This document shows, piece by piece, positions 24,610 through 28,366 of a stretch of 28,366 nucleotides of DNA. Position 1 is the first letter of the stretch. Each line of letters starts with the position of its first letter. The notes under the pieces were generated by a model that was not told the origin of the DNA, searched no databases, and saw only the letters and a list, made by a program, of their open reading frames with translations. The stretch is from CAZJDM01 sp964544765. Its GTDB lineage: Bacteria; Bdellovibrionota_B; Oligoflexia; CAYFLR01. The stretch lies in NCBI GenBank assembly GCA_964544765.1, contig CAZJDM010000046.1, positions 1 through 28,366 on the forward strand. Direction: 5' to 3'. The position numbers and the translations under genes are program-made.

Positions 24610-25755
24610 ATGAAGATATCTCATCAAATGTCTGGAAAGAAAATTAAAGGAATTGAAGGCTATGAAGCATTTATTCCCAATCCGCTACCTCCTAATATAA
24701 AGTGGTCAGATAAAATTCTTAGAGTCCTCTCAGAAGCAGATAGAGCCATTGGAAATCTTGCAGGAGAAGGCAGGCAACTATCAAATCCCCATTTATTAAT
24801 TAGACCATTTATCAAAAGGGAAGCTGTCCTTTCAAGTAGAATTGAAGGTACTCAATCCACCTTAGGTGAAGTTTTAGCTGTTGAAGTAGGCTCTAAGATT
24901 GATAGAAGTCCTGATGATTTGCGTGAAGTAGCAAATTATGTCAGATCTTTAGAGTATGGTATTGAACGATTGAAGTCACTTCCACTTTCTCTTCGATTAA
25001 TTAGAGAGATACATGAAAAATTGATGGATGGTGTAAGGGGTAATCAAGCAACACCAGGAGAATTTCGTAGGTCACAAAACTGGATTGGTCCTCCAGGCTG
25101 CACTCTACAAAATGCTTCTTATATACCACCTCCACCACATGAAATGACAGAATGCCTAGGGCAGCTAGAGAAATTTCTACATGATCGATCATTACCTCCT
25201 TTAATTCAGATTGCTTTAGCTCACTATCAGTTTGAGGCTATACACCCATTCTTGGATGGAAATGGTCGAATTGGAAGATTATTGATCATTTTATTTTTAA
25301 TTGAAAGAAGGATCTTACCAACACCGCTACTGTATCTGAGTGCCTTTTTTGAAGCTTCTCGGACTGAATATTATAATCATTTGAAAGCAGTTAGTGAAAT
25401 TAGTGCCTTTGAGTCCTGGATAGAATATTTCCTAACTGGAATTACTCGACAAGCAGAAGATGCTTCTTTTAGAGCTCAAGCAGTAAATAACTTGATAATG
25501 CAATGGAAGAAAGAGTTAATAGGCTCTGTTTCAAAGGTGCCAATATTGATTATTGAGCAACTTTCGGGAAATCCATATTGTACTACCAAGAGTATTTCAA
25601 AAAAACTTAATATTGCTTTTACCACTGCAGGACGTTCTATTGATCGACTTGTATCAAAGAATATCCTAGTAGAAGTCTCAAAAAATAAACGAGATCGTGT
25701 TTATTGTGCCACAGAGTTATTAACAATACTAGAAGCACCTGTTCATCTAACATGA
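24610..25755 (+). CDS. Fic family AMP-transferase with C-terminal winged helix (class II)
   Basis: The 381-residue protein has an N-terminal Fic_N region and the inhibitory motif SSRIEG (residues 75-80, [S/T]xxxE[G/N]) that blocks ATP until relieved. The catalytic Fic motif is HPFLDGNGRIGR (212-223), with all key residues intact. Residues about 305-375 form a helix-turn-helix/winged helix (NPYCTTKSISKKLNIAFTTAGRSIDRLVSKNILVE). Fic enzymes transfer AMP from ATP to target proteins; this class is auto-inhibited through its own N-terminal helix. It has no separate antitoxin and appears alone. A weak ribosome site precedes the ATG. Its type is common in mobile DNA. Confidence 0.93.
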   Translation: MKISHQMSGKKIKGIEGYEAFIPNPLPPNIKWSDKILRVLSEADRAIGNLAGEGRQLSNPHLLIRPFIKREAVLSSRIEGTQSTLGEVLAVEVGSKIDRSPDDLREVANYVRSLEYGIERLKSLPLSLRLIREIHEKLMDGVRGNQATPGEFRRSQNWIGPPGCTLQNASYIPPPPHEMTECLGQLEKFLHDRSLPPLIQIALAHYQFEAIHPFLDGNGRIGRLLIILFLIERRILPTPLLYLSAFFEASRTEYYNHLKAVSEISAFESWIEYFLTGITRQAEDASFRAQAVNNLIMQWKKELIGSVSKVPILIIEQLSGNPYCTTKSISKKLNIAFTTAGRSIDRLVSKNILVEVSKNKRDRVYCATELLTILEAPVHLT

Positions 25756-25870
25756 GTAGAGCATACTGTTGAAAAAGCTGTGTTCAAACCCGGTCTTAGA
25801 TGGTACAACCATCTGTTATAACTTAAGAAAACCATTTAAATTATTGTCTGAAATAAAGAAAAGAGAAGTT
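25756..25870. other. Intergenic gap after the Fic gene
   Basis: The only structure is a small hairpin, AGATGG at 25798-25803 with CCATCT at 25809-25814 and a five-base loop. It has no T run, so it is not a convincing terminator. No gene is seen. Confidence 0.35.
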
Positions 25871-25920
25871 TGGTCGGGGTGACAGGATTTGAACCTGTGA
25901 CCCCCTGCTCCCAAAGCAGG
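25871..25920 (-). tRNA. Truncated tRNA-Pro(UGG): 3' half only, likely attachment site
   Basis: On the minus strand, bases 25920 to 25871 form a perfect tRNA 3' half. It has an anticodon stem CCTGC/GCAGG with loop TTTGGGA (anticodon TGG), variable loop GGGTC, T arm ACAGG-TTCAAAT-CCTGT, acceptor strand CACCCCG, A and CCA. The bases upstream on that strand do not form a D arm or the matching CGGGGTG, so the gene is not functional. Tyrosine integrases commonly use this half as the crossover region. A displaced 3' half marks the far end of an inserted element. Given its orientation, the element lies to the right. Confidence 0.85.
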
Positions 25921-26031
25921 TATGTAAGGAATATTTTAATTACGATTTCAACCATTTATAAATTAAATTAAGGACTTATCCGATTTGGATTGAGATCTAT
26001 TTAGACTATTTTTGATGGTTTTTTACTCCTT

Positions 26032-26053
26032 ATGTTCCACAAATGTTCCACAA
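26032..26053. repeat. Two tandem ATGTTCCACAA repeats near the att site
   Basis: ATGTTCCACAA occurs at 26032-26042 and immediately again at 26043-26053, one helical turn apart. Short direct repeats of this kind beside a tRNA half resemble arm-type sites for a tyrosine integrase or excisionase. The role is inferred. Confidence 0.7.
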
Positions 26054-26062
26054 AAAGAAGTA

Positions 26063-26097
26063 TTTACTTTATTAATATCATTAACTATGTTAATGAT
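26063..26097 (+). promoter_or_regulatory. Toxin-antitoxin promoter with palindromic operator
   Basis: A -35-like TTTACT at 26063-26068 and a -10-like TATGTT at 26086-26091 are 17 bases apart. The -10 falls in the centre of a perfect palindrome at 26077-26097, with arms ATCATTAAC and GTTAATGAT around TAT. This is the arrangement expected for autorepression by the Xre-type antitoxin of the following pair. Confidence 0.6.
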
Positions 26098-26114
26098 GAA
26101 TTAGAGGATTGTGT

Positions 26115-26366
26115 ATGGATAATATGAAACGGCTAAAGCAGAAATTGTCACAAGGTGAATTTAGGTTATCTTCTCATGCAACAGTGCGGTCTTTAGAAAG
26201 AGTAGTCACAGAAAATGACATTAAAACTTGCGGTAAAACAGCCAAAGAAATTATTTACCAACCAGATAATGATACATGGAAAGTAAAAGGAAAGGATCTT
26301 GATGGCCATAAATTAACGGTTATTTGCTCCATTTATAACGGAGTATTAATTGTGACAGTTTATTAA
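26115..26366 (+). CDS. DUF4258-like putative toxin of a toxin-antitoxin pair
   Basis: The 83-residue protein has the DUF4258 pattern: SSHATVRSLERVVTENDI, a short middle strand region with YQPDNDTWKVKGKDLDGHKL, and the ending LIVTVY. Related small proteins include RelE/MqsR-like mRNA-interferase folds encoded upstream of an antitoxin. I start at the ATG at 26115, with GAGG seven bases upstream; a TTG at 26109 is less likely. The next gene begins 12 bases after its stop and carries an Xre-type helix-turn-helix, giving the toxin-first order of mqsRA and higBA. Toxicity is inferred from family and order. Confidence 0.75.
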   Translation: MDNMKRLKQKLSQGEFRLSSHATVRSLERVVTENDIKTCGKTAKEIIYQPDNDTWKVKGKDLDGHKLTVICSIYNGVLIVTVY

Positions 26367-26378
26367 TAAGGAAATTAT

Positions 26379-26801
26379 ATGTCTAGAAAAACAATTCATT
26401 ACCAAATATGCGGTTTAGATTATATTTATTTGAGAGTACCAGTTGCAAAGACCAAAGATGGAGAAGAGTATATTGATTTACCAATGGATACTATTGACAA
26501 AACTATCGCCAAACATCTTATTGAAAATAAGATTCCTATAAGGGGAGCTGAAGTTATCTTTTTACGTAAATCCTTAGGAATGTCTTTAAATGATTGGGCC
26601 AAAAAATTTGGAATGTCTGCTGCTGGGGTATTAAAATGGGAAAAAAGCAAAGATAACCGTTTGTCAAGAGTTAATGAAGCTGCTGTCAGAGCTTTATGTG
26701 CAGAACTACTGAAAGTGAATTTAAAGGGTACTTGGTCTGAATTAGTTGCTGATTCTTTTACTCCGAAAAAACTATCATTAAAAATAGATGATGCAGCTTA
26801 A
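26379..26801 (+). CDS. Xre-type helix-turn-helix antitoxin/regulator
   Basis: The 140-residue protein has an N-terminal segment without the zinc-binding cysteines of MqsA. A helix-turn-helix follows at about 53-95 (IRGAEVIFLRKSLGMSLNDWAKKFGMSAAGVLKWEKSKDNRLSR). The C-terminus is helical. This is the usual build of a DNA-binding antitoxin. AAGGA lies six bases before the ATG. It is co-transcribed with the DUF4258-like gene and probably represses the promoter at 26063-26097 through the palindrome there. Neutralisation of its partner is inferred. Confidence 0.78.
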   Translation: MSRKTIHYQICGLDYIYLRVPVAKTKDGEEYIDLPMDTIDKTIAKHLIENKIPIRGAEVIFLRKSLGMSLNDWAKKFGMSAAGVLKWEKSKDNRLSRVNEAAVRALCAELLKVNLKGTWSELVADSFTPKKLSLKIDDAA

Positions 26802-26852
26802 ATTTTAGCGGTGGAGCTAGAACCCGATCAGTATTTTTCTATGTCTATAAAT

Positions 26853-27437
26853 TCAATTACTTTTACGTTTATTTAGAGGTTTTGATTTCTTTACGCAAAC
26901 ACCAGATAAATACCAGTTTCCTTCAAATACCTTTACTATAAATCTGGGGTCTTCTTTTAAGGCTTCAAAGATATCGTAATCCATAAAGCTAAAGGCGTTT
27001 TTGCGAAGATAATCACAGATATTATGTACAGTTCTGAGTTTTCTCTTACGTCTTAAGTAGTGGTAACAGCTCTCTAATATTTCAGGATCAAGCTGTTTAG
27101 CGGAATATGTATCATTTTGATTTTTTATAATTTTCTTTTTTGATTCATGTTCTTCTGTGAACATTGTTCTTTTCAAGTCCGAAAATAATTCAAACCATTC
27201 TTTTTCACTTTGAATAGAAAAAAAATTAAATCTTTGAGAGAATATCTTAAAAGGTGAAGTTATAAAAACAATTACTGGTGTTATGAGAATAAACCCAAAC
27301 ACTTTACTAAAAGTAGCTTCACATTCCATTGATTGGGAACCCGCTCTAGTTACCGCTGATAATTGAGCATATATTAATAAGGTTTTCATGGCTGCAAGTA
27401 GTAACCACAGCTTAAAAGCAAATTCAATATATCCCAT
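26853..27437 (-). CDS. Unknown membrane protein with basic cytoplasmic tail
   Basis: The 194-residue product has two N-terminal hydrophobic segments (about 5-25, FAFKLWLLLAAMKTLLIYA, and about 46-66, KVFGFILITPVIVFITSPF). A charged, helical soluble region follows, with RRKRKLRTVHNICDYLRKNAFSFMDYDIFEALKEDPRFIV. That part has a winged-helix flavour, with a last strand pair FEGNWYLSGV. It ends with a Lys/Arg-rich tail. AAAGGA lies nine bases before the ATG. It converges on the antitoxin gene. The family is not recognised. Confidence 0.65.
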   Translation of the reverse strand: MGYIEFAFKLWLLLAAMKTLLIYAQLSAVTRAGSQSMECEATFSKVFGFILITPVIVFITSPFKIFSQRFNFFSIQSEKEWFELFSDLKRTMFTEEHESKKKIIKNQNDTYSAKQLDPEILESCYHYLRRKRKLRTVHNICDYLRKNAFSFMDYDIFEALKEDPRFIVKVFEGNWYLSGVCVKKSKPLNKRKSN

Positions 27438-27623
27438 AATATTTTATCCTTTTTTCAATTCTCTTCTTCCAATTAAAATATGTTAAATCGTTCTGAGAGA
27501 CTGCCCCTATACATGTTTTTCTAAATCACTAAATTTGATTAACCTTATCATTGTTTCATTGCCATGATTTGATTCAATTTATTTTCCAACTGATCTATTC
27601 CATCTTCATAATAGAAGAATTGA
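27438..27623. other. Intergenic DNA, nothing recognised
   Basis: This AT-rich stretch lies between two minus-strand genes. I see no gene, strong hairpin or clear repeat. Confidence 0.4.
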
Positions 27624-28067
27624 TTAATCGTTTTGTAAGAGCTGCTTTTTGAAAGCACAGTACTCGTCTGTTTTATAGCCAAGTGATTTATAAAACTGTT
27701 GAGCACTTAATCGATCAATATCAGTGATGAGCATTATGTAAGAACAGTTCTGTTCTTTAGCATATTTTTCTATTTCTTGCATAAGTAATTTCCCGACACC
27801 TAATTTTCGGTGTTGTTTTTCCACCACAACGTCTTCGACAACCATGAAAGACTTGCATTGCCCAAAAAGCATTTCACAAATCACAGCCAAGAGAGAACCA
27901 ACTAATCTCCCGTTTTTTCTTGCAGTAAGAACCATATGGTTCGGATTATTCTTATTTTTTATCAACACATTTCTCATTTTTGAAATAGAGATGTTATTTG
28001 GAATGAGTTGCTGATACAAAGCAGCCAGTTCTTCAAGGTCTTTTTCTATTAAAGGTATAATTTCCAT
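27624..28067 (-). CDS. GNAT family N-acetyltransferase
   Basis: The 147-residue protein fits a single GNAT domain. The acetyl-CoA pyrophosphate loop is QHRKLGVGKLL (about 85-95), preceded by the beta-4 strand MVVEDVVVE. Motif B is near the C-terminus (SAQQFYKSLGYKTDE), typical of the family. GNAT enzymes acetylate amino groups of small molecules or proteins; the substrate cannot be told here. The start ATG at 28067 lacks an evident ribosome site. It is likely cargo of the element. Confidence 0.88.
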   Translation of the reverse strand: MEIIPLIEKDLEELAALYQQLIPNNISISKMRNVLIKNKNNPNHMVLTARKNGRLVGSLLAVICEMLFGQCKSFMVVEDVVVEKQHRKLGVGKLLMQEIEKYAKEQNCSYIMLITDIDRLSAQQFYKSLGYKTDEYCAFKKQLLQND

Positions 28068-28229
28068 AGCTGTGTTTATTTTTGGTTAACTAATTTTAAA
28101 TTAATTACCCCTTTTATTAGGACTAGGATCATTTCTTCTTATCTTCCGTCTCCTCCGTATTAAAAGAGGGATTATAAAAGATCCACATACTCTAAATAAC
28201 AAATTGAAATTAGAGAAGAAAGGGGAAAA
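28068..28229. other. Upstream region of the GNAT gene
   Basis: This is AT-rich divergent intergenic DNA. I see no convincing promoter pair and no gene. Confidence 0.35.
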
Positions 28230-28304
28230 ATGAAAAAGTGGCTTCCAATTAAATTGGATTATAATTCATTAAAAACTCCCGATCCTTCAAGGAAAAACCT
28301 TTAA
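28230..28304 (+). CDS. Possible 24-residue small ORF or leader peptide
   Basis: The ATG at 28230 has a strong AAAGGGGA just upstream. It opens a 24-codon frame, MKKWLPIKLDYNSLKTPDPS followed by RKNL and TAA. A hairpin at 28324-28343 lies 19 bases after the stop, so a leader-peptide/attenuator arrangement for a gene beyond the window is possible. It is too short for any homology call. Confidence 0.35.
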   Translation: MKKWLPIKLDYNSLKTPDPSRKNL

Positions 28305-28323
28305 AATCAATCTAACTCAACTA

Positions 28324-28343
28324 CTGCGTACTGAAGTATGCAG
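28324..28343 (+). other. Hairpin near the window end
   Basis: CTGCGTAC and GTATGCAG pair over eight positions with one G-U, around a TGAA tetraloop. No T run follows. It could be part of a leader or a stability element. Confidence 0.45.
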
Positions 28344-28366
28344 GTTGATTTATCTTGCTCCTTACG

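Larger units (their letters stand above)
25871..28366. mobile_element. Putative end of an integrated element, continuing past the window
   Basis: The left boundary is the tRNA-Pro 3' half at 25871-25920, with the tandem 11-bp repeats 110 bases inside it. Cargo seen here is a toxin-antitoxin-like pair, an unknown membrane protein and a GNAT acetyltransferase. No integrase, relaxase or phage structural gene is in the visible part, so the element type is undefined. The right end would be an intact tRNA-Pro(UGG) beyond the window. Confidence 0.45.

Noticed and set aside
25776..25815. Possible tRNA T-arm (GTTCAAACC) after the Fic gene
   Set aside because: The flanking bases do not pair into a T stem, and no other tRNA arms are nearby.

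Overview
The window is AT-rich chromosomal DNA, probably a draft or metagenome contig because it carries a run of 34 N at 19473-19506. The genes point to a Gram-negative bacterium: a Pal/OmpA-type lipoprotein, type IV pilin-like prepilins and a GrpE/DnaK system. The pilin sequence just after the N-terminal helix (FQAKAKQTEAKTNL) resembles pilins of Bdellovibrio-like and other former Deltaproteobacteria. That is a memory-based impression, not a placement.

Left part (1-12.4 kb): rpsT on the plus strand is followed by a probably acquired AAA+/DUF4143 ATPase whose first codons lie inside a 22-bp perfect inverted repeat, and then deoC. A long minus-strand run reads from 10710 leftwards: a TPR/zinc-finger polytopic membrane protein, a PATAN/DUF4388-like protein with a pseudopilin-like C-terminus, a 7TM-HD (PgpH-type) c-di-AMP phosphodiesterase, prfB with a programmed +1 frameshift, and a type IV pilin-like protein. 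The genes overlap or abut, so they look like one operon. A second pilin-like gene follows after a 205-bp gap. mazG is divergent: its ATG and the TPR gene's ATG share one CATATG. A Pal-like lipoprotein follows.

Middle (12.6-22.5 kb): a tightly coupled plus-strand trio encodes an XPB-type helicase, a Bax1/DUF790 nuclease and a small unknown protein. Three small unknown genes come next. Then a four-gene minus-strand operon encodes a divergent 783-residue Hsp70, a zinc-ribbon/transmembrane/LysM-like protein, a TPR protein ending in a J-like region without HPD, and a short GrpE. This looks like a dedicated chaperone system and is the most unusual multi-gene unit in the window.

Right part (22.5-28.4 kb): this is accessory DNA. 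It holds repeat-rich intergenic DNA with tandem TCCTA/TAGGA palindromes, a frameshifted possible DNA-binding gene, a possible gene remnant, and a class II Fic protein preceded by two matching 25-bp dyads. At 25871-25920 lies the 3' half of a tRNA-Pro(UGG), followed by two tandem 11-bp repeats. I read this as the displaced attachment site of an integrated element extending rightwards out of the window. Cargo inside it includes a DUF4258-toxin/Xre-antitoxin pair with a palindrome over its -10 box, a membrane protein and a GNAT acetyltransferase. No integrase, CRISPR array or rRNA is visible.
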